54,191 bases of DNA from Clostridiales bacterium (GCA_015055525.1 SVHZ01000008.1:1-54191); one strand, 5' to 3'. Shown: positions 33,886 to 42,426, counted from the stretch's first letter. Program-made: numbers and translations. Notes: generated by a model from the letters alone, not told the origin.

Positions 33886-36207
33886 TTATTCTGCGCCAAA
33901 TTGTTCTTCAAAATCTTCCTTCGTAATAACCATTTGACGTTTACCGTTAACGGCGTTTTGAGTAACATAGCCGTGCTCTATAAGCCAGTCGAGAATCTTT
34001 CCAGCCTTTGGGAAACCGATTGAAAGTTTTCTCTGCAAGATGGAAATAGATAATCCACCTAAACTATAACCAACTCTCATAGCCTTAACGTAAAGCGGAT
34101 TAATATCGCTATCACTTGAATCGTATTCATCAGTATAATCGTCATCCAAACTTGAAGAAGTTACTCTTGCTTTGATTTTGGCTAAGTTTTTATAATCGTA
34201 ATATTTATCGTTATTCTTGCTAACGTAATCAATTACGGCATACACTTCTTCATCTGAAACGTAAGCGCCCATAACACGCTCAACGTTAAGCATACCACCC
34301 GTTTTATACAAGCAGTCGCCTTTACCCAAAAGTTTTTCCGCTCCCGATTCCCCAAGAGAAACTTGCGATTCAATTAAAGCAGGCGCTCTAAACGCTATTC
34401 TTGCGGGTATACTTGCTTTAAGAGGACCATTAAAAACGTCATTAGACGGTCTTTGAGTAGCAATAACCAAATGAATACCCGCTGCACGCGCCTTTTGAAC
34501 AAGAAGGCAAACTTTTGTTGAAATACCCTCTTTATCTTGCCAAATTAAATCGGCAAACTCGTCCATTATAATTACTATTCTCGGCATAATCTTTTGATTG
34601 AGCGAGCGAGCCTTAGTATTATAGTCAGTTATGTTTTTAGAGCGAGTTTCCACAAAGAGTTTATATCTTAACTCCATTTCTTCAACAGCCCAAGTAAGCA
34701 TTGAATTAGTCATAGGAACGTCTTCAATAATTTCGCCAAACATCATATGCGGAATATCTTTGAACGACTCAAAATCAACTTGTTTAGGGTCAACGATAAC
34801 AAAACGAAGTTCGTCTGGACCATATTTTGTTATTAAACTAATAATTAAAGAGTTCAAGCATACAGTCTTACCCGAACCCGTAGTTCCCGTAATCAAAACG
34901 TGAGGTAAGTTAGCTAAATCTAAAGAGATAGGATCTCCAACAACGTCTTTACCAAGAGCAAAGGTTAGTGAAAATGGTTTTGAGTTTATAAAATCGTTAG
35001 ATTCGATAATATCCCTAATATTAACAATTTCAACTTCTCTATTTGGAACTTCAATGCCAACGTATGAACTGTTAGGCACGGGCGCAATCATTCTTATTGC
35101 GTGCCTTCCTGCAATTCTAAGGTTAATGTCACCTTGAAGTTTAACAATCTTTGATATAGGCACGTTTAGTGGAATTGCTATATCAAAACGAGTAACGGCA
35201 GATCCTCTTATTACTCTAGGAATTTGAACTACAATACCATGGTCTTTAAGCGTGTTAAATATCTTTGCTTTTACTTCCGATTCAAACGCCTCAATATCGT
35301 ATATATTTTTTGAACTTTTCCTAGATTTTGCAAATAAAGTTTTAGGCGGTTTCTTATACTTATAATTTATAGGCATATTCTCAATGAGATTTTTATGTTG
35401 CTCATCAGCCTGTTTAACAGTTATATTATTAAACTTTTCTTCTAAAACTTTATTTTCGCGAGATCTTACTTGCTTTTTTGCTTCAGTTTTAGCCTCAGTT
35501 GATTTCAAAAGTTTTTCAAGTTCCGCCTTTTCAGCATCATTTGCAAAACGAATAGCCCTTTTATAATTAACATTGTCAGAAACGTCAATTTTAATTTCTT
35601 CTAGTGAAGAAACTTTACATTGACAAAGCATCAATATAATATATGCCTTACAATTTCTCGGATCTTCATTTAATATTTGATTTGCAAAATTCTTTGCATC
35701 GTTAAAGTTTTTATCTTCGAGTTCAAGTTCTGCTCTAAATATAAAATTTTCTATCTTCTTGTTAGTTGGATGGGTTATTTTTATCGGAGCGCTTTCCACC
35801 TTTTGAGTAGATAAAGCGCTTTTAACTTTTTCAACGAGTTCTTGAAAAGCCCAATCTTCATCTTGAAAAACGTCTATCCATTGTGCTTGCTGTAAAAAAT
35901 AAGTGTTTGATTCGGACAACTTAAATTCGTGAAGTCTAAACGGAATAATTTTCTTTCTTCCACCAAAGGCTAAAGAAAGTTCGTTACCACAATGGGGCGA
36001 ATCATCTGAATTTTTAGATAAAATAAAAACAAATGCGTCGCAGTTTTTAATGCCGTTTGTAATTTCGGTTGCAAAACTTTCACCACCGTGAATATCTTCG
36101 GTGGCTATCCAAGTATTTATACCATTGTCTTTTAAGGTTTGATTTACCTTATCTGCATACTCTTGATCTATCGTAGAGTAACTAATAAATACGTATGGTC
36201 TTTGCAT
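33886..36207 (-). CDS. TIR-FtsK fusion: TIR domain joined to complete FtsK/SpoIIIE DNA translocase
   Basis: 773 residues. TIR domain 1-130: strand RPYVFISYSTID and E76 in SPHCGNELSLAF, where NAD-cleaving TIRs have the catalytic Glu. Helical, TPR-like module 150-235. Charged linker to about 300. Then a whole FtsK motor: alpha domain about 303-400, RecA-like beta domain with Walker A GTTGSGKT (441-448), Walker B IVIIMDEFADL (545-555) and ATQRPSNDV (583-591), an acidic Ser/Asp linker (684-702), and the gamma winged helix (703-768, SISILQRKLSIGFPKAGKI). The N-terminal membrane helices of ordinary FtsK/SpoIIIE are absent. It starts 10 bases after the membrane-anchored TIR gene. It is probably co-transcribed with it and with rsuA-recR-dnaX upstream. 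Architecture is certain; function is inference. Confidence 0.9.
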   Translation of the reverse strand: MQRPYVFISYSTIDQEYADKVNQTLKDNGINTWIATEDIHGGESFATEITNGIKNCDAFVFILSKNSDDSPHCGNELSLAFGGRKKIIPFRLHEFKLSESNTYFLQQAQWIDVFQDEDWAFQELVEKVKSALSTQKVESAPIKITHPTNKKIENFIFRAELELEDKNFNDAKNFANQILNEDPRNCKAYIILMLCQCKVSSLEEIKIDVSDNVNYKRAIRFANDAEKAELEKLLKSTEAKTEAKKQVRSRENKVLEEKFNNITVKQADEQHKNLIENMPINYKYKKPPKTLFAKSRKSSKNIYDIEAFESEVKAKIFNTLKDHGIVVQIPRVIRGSAVTRFDIAIPLNVPISKIVKLQGDINLRIAGRHAIRMIAPVPNSSYVGIEVPNREVEIVNIRDIIESNDFINSKPFSLTFALGKDVVGDPISLDLANLPHVLITGTTGSGKTVCLNSLIISLITKYGPDELRFVIVDPKQVDFESFKDIPHMMFGEIIEDVPMTNSMLTWAVEEMELRYKLFVETRSKNITDYNTKARSLNQKIMPRIVIIMDEFADLIWQDKEGISTKVCLLVQKARAAGIHLVIATQRPSNDVFNGPLKASIPARIAFRAPALIESQVSLGESGAEKLLGKGDCLYKTGGMLNVERVMGAYVSDEEVYAVIDYVSKNNDKYYDYKNLAKIKARVTSSSLDDDYTDEYDSSDSDINPLYVKAMRVGYSLGGLSISILQRKLSIGFPKAGKILDWLIEHGYVTQNAVNGKRQMVITKEDFEEQFGAE

Positions 36208-36217
36208 AATCTTAATC

Positions 36218-37120
36218 CTATTTATTTTTAGCGTTTGTTTTTTCTAATTTTCTTATCTTCAGTTTTGTAAATAACGAGCAAAAAAGTATTATTAAAGCGA
36301 TAGGCCATGCTATAACCAAGAATATACAACCCCAAATAATTTGCCTACGATGTTTCTTTTTCAACTTGTCAATTTGCGGTTGATTAGATTGAACGAACGT
36401 GAAATGAGAAATTGACGCTAATATCCTTTTTAATTCCGCCTTTTGTTCATCGCTTGCAAAACGAAGCGCCCTTTTATAGTTAGTATTGTTAGAAAAATCA
36501 AACCTGATTTCTTCTAGAGAAGAAACTTTATAATCGCAAAGCAACAATATTATATACGCTTTGTAATTTTTAATATCTTCGCTTAAAACTTGATTTGCAT
36601 ATTCTCTTGCAACTGAAAATTTATTATCGTCTAATTCAAGTTCCGCTCTCAAAATAAGGTCTTCTATCTTCTTATTGGTGGGATGCGCTATTTTTATCGG
36701 AGTGCTTTCCACCTTTTGAATAGATAAAGCGCTTTTGACTTTTTTTACAAGTTCTTGAAAAGCCCAATCTTCATCTTGAAAAACGTCTATCCATTGTGCT
36801 TGTTGTAAAAAATAAGTGTTTGATTCGGACAACTTAAACTCGTGAAGTCTAAACGGAATTACTCTCTTTCTACTGCTAAACGCGAGTGAAAGTTCGTTAC
36901 CACAATGAGGCGAGCCATCTGAATTTTGAGATAAAATAAAAATAAACGCGTCGCAGTTTTTAATGCCGTTTGTAATTTCGGTTGCAAAACTCTCACCACC
37001 GTGAATATCTTCGGTGGCTATCCAAGTATTTATTCCATTATCTTTTAAGGTTTGATTTACCTTGTCTGCAAACTCTTGATCTATCGTCGAGTAACTTATA
37101 AATACGTATGGTCTTTGCAT
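36218..37120 (-). CDS. TIR-domain protein with helical repeats and C-terminal membrane anchor
   Basis: 300 residues. TIR domain 1-130, about 92% identical over residues 1-150 to that of the downstream TIR-FtsK protein, with the same E76. Helical TPR-like module 151-235, about 63% identical to its neighbour. Then a single membrane segment at about 261-284 (IIWGCIFLVIAWPIALIILF) flanked by basic residues, and a short basic tail. The TIR domain should face the cytoplasm. Likely partner of the TIR-FtsK fusion, which lacks its own membrane part. AAAGGAC lies 6 bases before the ATG; the gene begins 19 bases after the pseudouridine synthase stop. Confidence 0.88.
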   Translation of the reverse strand: MQRPYVFISYSTIDQEFADKVNQTLKDNGINTWIATEDIHGGESFATEITNGIKNCDAFIFILSQNSDGSPHCGNELSLAFSSRKRVIPFRLHEFKLSESNTYFLQQAQWIDVFQDEDWAFQELVKKVKSALSIQKVESTPIKIAHPTNKKIEDLILRAELELDDNKFSVAREYANQVLSEDIKNYKAYIILLLCDYKVSSLEEIRFDFSNNTNYKRALRFASDEQKAELKRILASISHFTFVQSNQPQIDKLKKKHRRQIIWGCIFLVIAWPIALIILFCSLFTKLKIRKLEKTNAKNK

Positions 37121-37139
37121 ATTTTGTCCTTTAGTAAAT

Positions 37140-37841
37140 TTATTTTGTGAAAAGTTTTTGTTCTTCTTTAGTTAAATATCTGCACGAGCCTTCGGGAAGA
37201 GTTTCATCTAAAATAATCCCGCCGAAAGATATGCGTTTAAGATAAGTTATTTTATTGGATTTTGCGCCGAAAATTCGCTTAATTTCGTGGTACTTTCCCT
37301 CAACCAAAGTTATCTCGCCACTCGTTTTAGATAGCAAATTTATTTTGCAAGGTAAAGTTTTATACCCGTCTTTTAGTAAAACGCCACTTTCTATCTCTAA
37401 AGCTACTTCGCTTGAAACTTCTTCCGCAGTTTCAAAGTAATAAACCTTTTCAGCGTGAGTTTTGGGAGATAAGCGCTTGTGAGAAGATATGCCGTCATCA
37501 GTTAAAATAACCAACCCAACCGTGTCTTTATCAAGCCTTCCAACGGGAAATAACCCGTCTCGCTTAAAACTATCAGGGAGTATATCTATAACCGTTTTAT
37601 CCCTACCATCGTCAGTTGATGAAACTACGCCTTGCGGTTTATTTAGCATAATATAAACGAATTTATTAAACTCAACTTCTTTACCGTCAAGCAAAATTTT
37701 ATCGGTATTTACGTCAATTTTGAAAGACGGATCGTTTATGATAACTCCGTTTACCGTTATTCTTTTTTGCTTTATAATTTTAGTTATCTCCGAGCGCGAA
37801 TATAGTTTGCACGAAGAAAACGCTTTATCAAGCCGTTCCAT
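37140..37841 (-). CDS. RsuA/RluB-family pseudouridine synthase
   Basis: 233 residues. N-terminal S4 RNA-binding domain (1-60), then the pseudouridine synthase core with catalytic D104 in GRLDKDTVGLVILT. The FVYIMLNKPQGVVSS and GKYHEIKRIFG segments are characteristic. It modifies rRNA; whether 16S (RsuA) or 23S (RluB/E/F) cannot be told. The start codon shares one base with the recR stop (TAATG), so it is translationally coupled. Confidence 0.9.
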   Translation of the reverse strand: MERLDKAFSSCKLYSRSEITKIIKQKRITVNGVIINDPSFKIDVNTDKILLDGKEVEFNKFVYIMLNKPQGVVSSTDDGRDKTVIDILPDSFKRDGLFPVGRLDKDTVGLVILTDDGISSHKRLSPKTHAEKVYYFETAEEVSSEVALEIESGVLLKDGYKTLPCKINLLSKTSGEITLVEGKYHEIKRIFGAKSNKITYLKRISFGGIILDETLPEGSCRYLTKEEQKLFTK

Positions 37842-38434
37842 TAAAGTTCCCTTCTATCGTTTAGCGCTCTTGATAAAGTAACTTCATCAGTATACTCTAT
37901 ATCGCTACCAACGGGTATGCCGTGCGCAAGGCGAGTAACCTTAACGCCAAGCGGTTTTATAACGCTTGATAAATACATAGCCGTTATTTCCCCGTCGTAA
38001 TCAGGGTTCGTTGCCATGATAACTTCTTTTACCCCGCCTTGTTTTATGCGTTCGATAAGACCTTCTACGTTAAGGTCTTTAGGCCCAACGTTTTCGCTTG
38101 GTTTTATCGTTCCGTGAAGAACGTGATATACGCCGGAAAATTCGTGAACTTTCTCCATAGCAAAAATATCTTTCGGTTCTTTGACAACGCAAATAACGTC
38201 CGCCCTTCTCGTTTTACAAATAGAGCAAACGTCCATATCCGTATAATTTCCGCAAACTTTGCAATAGTGAATTTTGCGCTTGCAATTTATCACGCTTTCA
38301 GCAAAAGCAAGCGCCTCTTCTTCAGACATATCTATAATTTTATACGCAAAGCGTTGCGCCGTTTTCGTTCCTACGCCCGGAAGCTTGGTAAACGCGTTTA
38401 TAAGTTTACCGATAGGCTCGATAAAATTACTCAT
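37841..38434 (-). CDS. recR: recombination mediator RecR
   Basis: 197 residues, normal length. Helix-hairpin-helix at the N-terminus (FTKLPGVGTKTAQRFAY), a four-Cys zinc finger (CKVCGNYTDMDVCSIC), and a Toprim domain (VVKEPKDIFAMEK, TNPDYDGEITAMYL). With RecF and RecO it loads RecA. Its place after dnaX and ybaB is the conserved dnaX-ybaB-recR order. Four bases after ybaB, one-base overlap with the next gene. Confidence 0.96.
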   Translation of the reverse strand: MSNFIEPIGKLINAFTKLPGVGTKTAQRFAYKIIDMSEEEALAFAESVINCKRKIHYCKVCGNYTDMDVCSICKTRRADVICVVKEPKDIFAMEKVHEFSGVYHVLHGTIKPSENVGPKDLNVEGLIERIKQGGVKEVIMATNPDYDGEITAMYLSSVIKPLGVKVTRLAHGIPVGSDIEYTDEVTLSRALNDRREL

Positions 38435-38438
38435 AAAA

Positions 38439-38771
38439 TTAAATTAAGCCCCCGGCGTTTCCTAATTTTTCTTTACTCATTTTGTCTGCTTTTTCATAAC
38501 CGTCGTTAAGAGCAACCACGATTAAGTCTTCAAGCATTTCAATATCGTCAACGTCAACGTAATCGGGGTTAATCGATATACTTGAAACAATCTTTTTGCC
38601 GTTCATAGTAACGGTAACTGCATCACCTTGCGCTACGCCGATAATTTCTGCATCTTCAAGTTCTTGTTGAGCCTTTTGCATTTCTGCTTGCATTTTTTGC
38701 GCTTGTTTCATAAGTTGTTGCATATTGCCACCGCCGAAACCACCGCCAAATCCACGACCATATCCTGCCAT
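38439..38771 (-). CDS. ybaB: YbaB/EbfC nucleoid-associated protein
   Basis: 110 residues. A Gly-rich N-terminal stretch (AGYGRGFGGGFGGGN) precedes the family core NMQQLMKQAQKMQAEM ... VTVTMNGKKIVSSISINPDYVD. It binds DNA as a dimer in a tweezer shape. Located in the conserved dnaX-ybaB-recR block. The Gly-rich N-terminus is longer than in E. coli but common in clostridia. Confidence 0.93.
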   Translation of the reverse strand: MAGYGRGFGGGFGGGNMQQLMKQAQKMQAEMQKAQQELEDAEIIGVAQGDAVTVTMNGKKIVSSISINPDYVDVDDIEMLEDLIVVALNDGYEKADKMSKEKLGNAGGLI

Positions 38772-38801
38772 AATAATAAATCTCCTTATATCTATATATA
38801 T

Positions 38802-40469
38802 CTACTTAATAATTAAGGTATCTTTGAAAAACGCTTTCACGCTTTCAGTAGGGTCAACAGCCGTAGCGTCTTGCCCGTTTACAACCTTAACGTTAGTTAT
38901 TCCAAATTCACTAGCCAAACTAAGCAAAGTTTCAAAATTATCTTTACTTTCAATGAGTTTTTTCTCGTTCTCGTTACCAGCCACTATTTTAAGAATATTA
39001 CCTTCAACGACTCCCGCCATTTCTTGGCAAGCAACCCATAAAATAGTCTTTCCAGGCGCACGCCTTAACTTTCTAACGATTGCACCCCAAACCTTAGATT
39101 TATCAACGTCTGTTTGAACGGGAATTTCAACCTTTTTAACGGGTTGCTCTATAAATTCTTCTTCAATGGGCGGGGGAACTAAACCCTCGTCTAAAATTTC
39201 AGGTTTAATTTCAACCTTGATTTCAACCTTTGGTTCTTCCTTAACTTCAACCTTTGGTTCTTCCTTGATTACAACCTTTGGAGCATTTGGCGCGGGAATA
39301 TTTCCTAAATTGTTAATTTTTTCTTCCAAAACTTTTATTCTTGCTAAAAGCGCGTCGATATTATAATCGTTTTCTGGCATACTCGCTTTTATAAGCGCAG
39401 TTTCAAGCACCGCCCTTGGCTGAGTTGAATACCTAAGTGAGTTTTCTATTGAAGAAAGTATTTCAATACATCTAAGTATTCTATTTTCACTAACCCCGTC
39501 TGCAATAGATTTCATTTCAGTATATCTATCTTCTGGGAGCGCTAAAATCTCACGAGCGTTTTTGCAAGTTTTAACAACCGCTATATCCCTTAAATATGAT
39601 ATAACTTCTTTTGAAAGAAGCCCTATTGATTTACCGAGCATAGAAAGTTCGTCGGTAAAACTCAAAACACTACCCGTATCCCCTGTAAAGACCGCCTTAA
39701 TAAGCCCGTCAATCTTAGTTTGATCAGTTGACCCAAGTACCGTTAAAACGTCTGAATAAGTAAGTTTATCGCTTCCGTATGAAACGCATAAATCTGCAAC
39801 GGACAACGCATCTCTAACGCTACCTTCGCCCGCTTTGGCTATCAAAGAAACTGCCTCTTTTTCATAACTTCTGCCTATTTCATCGTAAATTGAAGAGATG
39901 AGTTCGGCTATCTTTTTAGTTGATATAAGTTTGAAGTCAAAACGCATACAACGAGAAAGAATAGTCGACGGAAGTTTATGAGGTTCAGTAGTTGCCAAAA
40001 CGAATATAGCGTGTTTGGGCGGTTCTTCAAGCGTTTTAAGTAACGCGTTGAAAGCCTCAGTCGTAAGCATGTGAACTTCGTCGATAATATAAACCTTATA
40101 CCTAACGGTAACGGGCGGATATTGAACGCTTTCACGAATATCTCTTACGTTTTCTACTTTATTGTTAGACGCAGCGTCCATTTCTATAATATCAACGTTA
40201 GAAACGTCTTCAAGCGCTTTGCACGCCGAACATTTTCCACACGGCGAGCCGTTTTTGCTATCCAAACAGTTTACCGCGCGTGCAAAAATCTTGGCAAGTG
40301 AAGTCTTGCCCGTTCCCCTTGCCCCGCAAAAAAGGTAGGCGTGCCCGATTTTATCGGTAGTTATTTGATTTGTGAGTGTTTTTACAATAGCGTCTTGCCC
40401 GATAACCCCTTCAAAGTCCGAAGGGCGAAAACGCCTGTATAATGCAAGATAACCCATTTTATTCTCCAC
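38802..40469 (-). CDS. dnaX: DNA polymerase III subunit gamma/tau
   Basis: 555 residues. Clamp-loader AAA+ ATPase: LALYRRFRPSDFEGVIGQ, Walker A GARGTGKTSLAKIF, zinc Cys cluster (CLDSKNGSPCGKCSAC), YIIDEVHMLT, and sensor region ATTEPHKLPSTILSRC. A Val/Glu/Lys/Pro-rich linker (about 390-440) contains a near-repeated KEEPKVE segment before the C-terminal tau-like domain. RNA-polymerase-side details are not visible. Eight bases after rlmB. Confidence 0.96.
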   Translation of the reverse strand: MENKMGYLALYRRFRPSDFEGVIGQDAIVKTLTNQITTDKIGHAYLFCGARGTGKTSLAKIFARAVNCLDSKNGSPCGKCSACKALEDVSNVDIIEMDAASNNKVENVRDIRESVQYPPVTVRYKVYIIDEVHMLTTEAFNALLKTLEEPPKHAIFVLATTEPHKLPSTILSRCMRFDFKLISTKKIAELISSIYDEIGRSYEKEAVSLIAKAGEGSVRDALSVADLCVSYGSDKLTYSDVLTVLGSTDQTKIDGLIKAVFTGDTGSVLSFTDELSMLGKSIGLLSKEVISYLRDIAVVKTCKNAREILALPEDRYTEMKSIADGVSENRILRCIEILSSIENSLRYSTQPRAVLETALIKASMPENDYNIDALLARIKVLEEKINNLGNIPAPNAPKVVIKEEPKVEVKEEPKVEIKVEIKPEILDEGLVPPPIEEEFIEQPVKKVEIPVQTDVDKSKVWGAIVRKLRRAPGKTILWVACQEMAGVVEGNILKIVAGNENEKKLIESKDNFETLLSLASEFGITNVKVVNGQDATAVDPTESVKAFFKDTLIIK

Positions 40470-40477
40470 TTTTACTT

Positions 40478-41197
40478 TTAGTTGCGTTGGCGAACTGCTT
40501 CAAATACGCCTACACCGAGAGCAACCGATGCGTTGAGTGAGTTTACCTTTCCGTTCATTGGAATCGTAATAACCCCGTCACACTTTTGCTTGGTGAGTTT
40601 ATTAACGCCCGTGTCTTCCCCGCCGATAACTAAACAGAGTTTACCCCTTAAATCACTTTTATAAATATCGCTACCGCCAAGTTCTAAAGCGTAAACCCAA
40701 ATACCTAAATCTTTTATCTTTTCAATGGCATTGTTAAGATTAACAACCCTTGAAATTTTAAGGTGATTTGCCGAGCCTTCGCTTATTCTCATAACGCTAT
40801 CGGTAACTTGCGCACTACGGTGCTTGCCAATAACTAACCCGTCAACCCCAGCGCACTCGCAAACTCTTATAATACTACCTAAATTGTGCGGATCTTCAAT
40901 ACCGTCCGCCACCACGAGAAACGCATTTTCCTTTCCCGCAACTGAAGATAAGAGATCTTCAAATTCAGTATAAACAAAGTCGGACGTAAAGGCTATAAAT
41001 CCTTGATGGCGCTTGCTTTCACACTCCTTGTCAAGCACCGCCTTTTCAGCAAATTGAACTTTGTACCCACGGTTTTTAGCCTCTTTTACAAGACTTCTAG
41101 ACGCATCGTCACGCATGCCGTTCATAACGAGAATTTTATCTACCGTTTTATCTGTTTTTATAAGTTCCGCTACCGCGTTTTTACCTATTACTTTCAT
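40478..41197 (-). CDS. rlmB: 23S rRNA (guanosine-2'-O)-methyltransferase, RlmB/TrmH family
   Basis: 239 residues of the SPOUT superfamily. An N-terminal substrate-binding domain (MKVIGKNAVAELIK, CESKRHQGFIAF) precedes the knot domain with ADGIEDPHNLGSIIRVCE, VIGGEDTGVNKLTKQKCD and IPMNGKVNSLNASVALGV. It overlaps mrnC by 17 bases with a clear AGGGGAAAC ribosome site, the usual mrnC-rlmB pairing in Firmicutes. Confidence 0.92.
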   Translation of the reverse strand: MKVIGKNAVAELIKTDKTVDKILVMNGMRDDASRSLVKEAKNRGYKVQFAEKAVLDKECESKRHQGFIAFTSDFVYTEFEDLLSSVAGKENAFLVVADGIEDPHNLGSIIRVCECAGVDGLVIGKHRSAQVTDSVMRISEGSANHLKISRVVNLNNAIEKIKDLGIWVYALELGGSDIYKSDLRGKLCLVIGGEDTGVNKLTKQKCDGVITIPMNGKVNSLNASVALGVGVFEAVRQRN

Positions 41198-41591
41198 CTG
41201 TTTCCCCTAAATTTAATAAATAATTGAGCCTATCAATCTCGCCGATTGCGTAAAGATAACCAACGAGCGCTTCAAACCCCGTTGACTTATTATACTCAAC
41301 TACGCTTGCGCTCTTGGCTCTAGTGTTCTTTTTGGAATTTCTAGCGCGCTTGAAAATTTCAATCTCTTCTTCGGTCAAATACGGCATAATCTTATCAACG
41401 AATTTGGCTTGCGCCGTAGCCTTTACTACCGCCGAAGTTTTCTTGTTGAGTTCCGAACCTTTAAGGTCCTTTTCAAACACTATTTTTTCCCTTACGAACA
41501 AGGTATAAACCGCATCGCCTATAAACGCAAGGGTTATAGGACTTAACTGTTTAGCGGTGTTTTTTTCAAGTTTATCGTTCAAATTAAACAT
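41181..41591 (-). CDS. mrnC: Mini-ribonuclease III
   Basis: 136 residues, a catalytic RNase III domain without the dsRNA-binding domain. It matures 23S rRNA in Firmicutes. Key pattern: LAFIGDAVYTLFVRE with the catalytic Asp, and the late EALVGYLYAIG. The ATG at 41591 has no ribosome site, and the -10 box lies 10 bases upstream, implying a leader of about 3 bases. It heads the operon that runs through dnaX and recR to the TIR genes. Confidence 0.92.
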   Translation of the reverse strand: MFNLNDKLEKNTAKQLSPITLAFIGDAVYTLFVREKIVFEKDLKGSELNKKTSAVVKATAQAKFVDKIMPYLTEEEIEIFKRARNSKKNTRAKSASVVEYNKSTGFEALVGYLYAIGEIDRLNYLLNLGETDESNR

Positions 41592-41601
41592 ATACGATTT
41601 T

Positions 41602-41630
41602 AGTATAACATAAGTAAATTAAAATTACAA
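41602..41630 (-). promoter_or_regulatory. promoter of mrnC-dnaX-recR-TIR operon
   Basis: -35 TTGTAA (41625-41630), 17-base spacer, -10 TATACT (41602-41607) on the minus strand, only 10 bases from the mrnC start codon. Confidence 0.6.
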
Positions 41631-41631
41631 G

Positions 41632-41673
41632 AAAAAATGCTTTGCTTTTACCTAAAAGGTAAAATTCAAAGCA
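41632..41673 (-). terminator. intrinsic terminator after cwlD
   Basis: Two-part stem (TGCTTTG/CAAAGCA outer, TTTTACC/GGTAAAA inner) followed by six T on the minus strand, overlapping the cwlD stop codon. Confidence 0.8.
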
Positions 41674-42343
41674 CTAATTTATCAATTGTTCCATTAAAAA
41701 TAGCGTTTGCGATGCTTTCTCTATACTCGCTAGTCAAAAGTAATTTTTCATCTTCAGGGCTAGATAAAAAACCACACTCAACGATTATTGCGGGGATTTT
41801 AACTTGGTTGAGAATATAATAATCCCCACTCAGCGCATCGTAAATTCTCGGCGATAATCTCATTCCGTTTATTCTCGACTGAACTTTTTTTGCAAAAATC
41901 TTAGACTTTTCTTCTCCTTTTTTGTAAAAGACTTGCGCTCCCCTTCTCCTAGGCGAAGAGTAGACGTTTAAGTGGATAGAAATTAAGAGATTTGCTTGCG
42001 AATTATTTATGATTTTTACCCTTTCTTGAAGGTCTCGAAGTTTGAAACCTTTATCAGTCGTTCCGTATAATCCCTCGTCGGAATTTCTCGTCATTATAAC
42101 TTTTACGTTTGCTTTTTCAAACAGTTTTTTTAGTTCTTTTGATATTAATAAATTAATATCACTTTCGCGAGCGCCCGTATTTATTCCACTCGCTCCACCG
42201 TCTATTCCGCCGTGACCTGCGTCGATCACAACGGTAAAATTATTAGTGTGTTTACTCGTCTTTACAAGCACGGCGCTAGACACCGCTAACGCTATAAAAG
42301 ATATCAAAACGGACACAACCGTAATCTTAAAGCAATTTTTCAT
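41666..42343 (-). CDS. cwlD: N-acetylmuramoyl-L-alanine amidase, CwlD type
   Basis: 225 residues. One N-terminal membrane helix or signal anchor (about 7-28) and an Amidase_3 domain. Zinc residues are in VIDAGHGGIDGGASG (His), ARESDINLL (Glu) and LISIHLNVY (His); the catalytic Glu is in IIVECGFLS. Size and single-domain layout match CwlD, which with PdaA makes muramic-delta-lactam in the spore cortex. This supports a spore-forming host. No SD-like ribosome site is obvious. Diverges from glnN. Confidence 0.85.
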   Translation of the reverse strand: MKNCFKITVVSVLISFIALAVSSAVLVKTSKHTNNFTVVIDAGHGGIDGGASGINTGARESDINLLISKELKKLFEKANVKVIMTRNSDEGLYGTTDKGFKLRDLQERVKIINNSQANLLISIHLNVYSSPRRRGAQVFYKKGEEKSKIFAKKVQSRINGMRLSPRIYDALSGDYYILNQVKIPAIIVECGFLSSPEDEKLLLTSEYRESIANAIFNGTIDKLVL

Positions 42344-42397
42344 ATTTTATGGTATGCAAAAACTAATTAAAATAGTATAATTTTACCGCTTATAAAT

Positions 42398-42426
42398 TTG
42401 ACAAATTAAAAGCGTTTATTTATAAT
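42398..42426 (+). promoter_or_regulatory. consensus promoter of glutamine synthetase gene
   Basis: -35 TTGACA (42398-42403), 17-base spacer, -10 TATAAT (42421-42426): a full consensus vegetative promoter, about 55 bases before the start. Confidence 0.85.

Noticed and set aside
33886-36207. TIR-FtsK fusion dismissed as an assembly or frame error
   Set aside because: The reading frame is open across 773 codons, and the TIR and helical parts keep the same order as in the neighbouring gene. The linker is protein-like, so a real fusion is the simpler reading.
38039-38509. 156-codon frame on the plus strand opposite recR/ybaB
   Set aside because: It lies entirely antisense to two well-supported genes and its protein is Phe/Arg/Asn-rich without a motif; a shadow frame.
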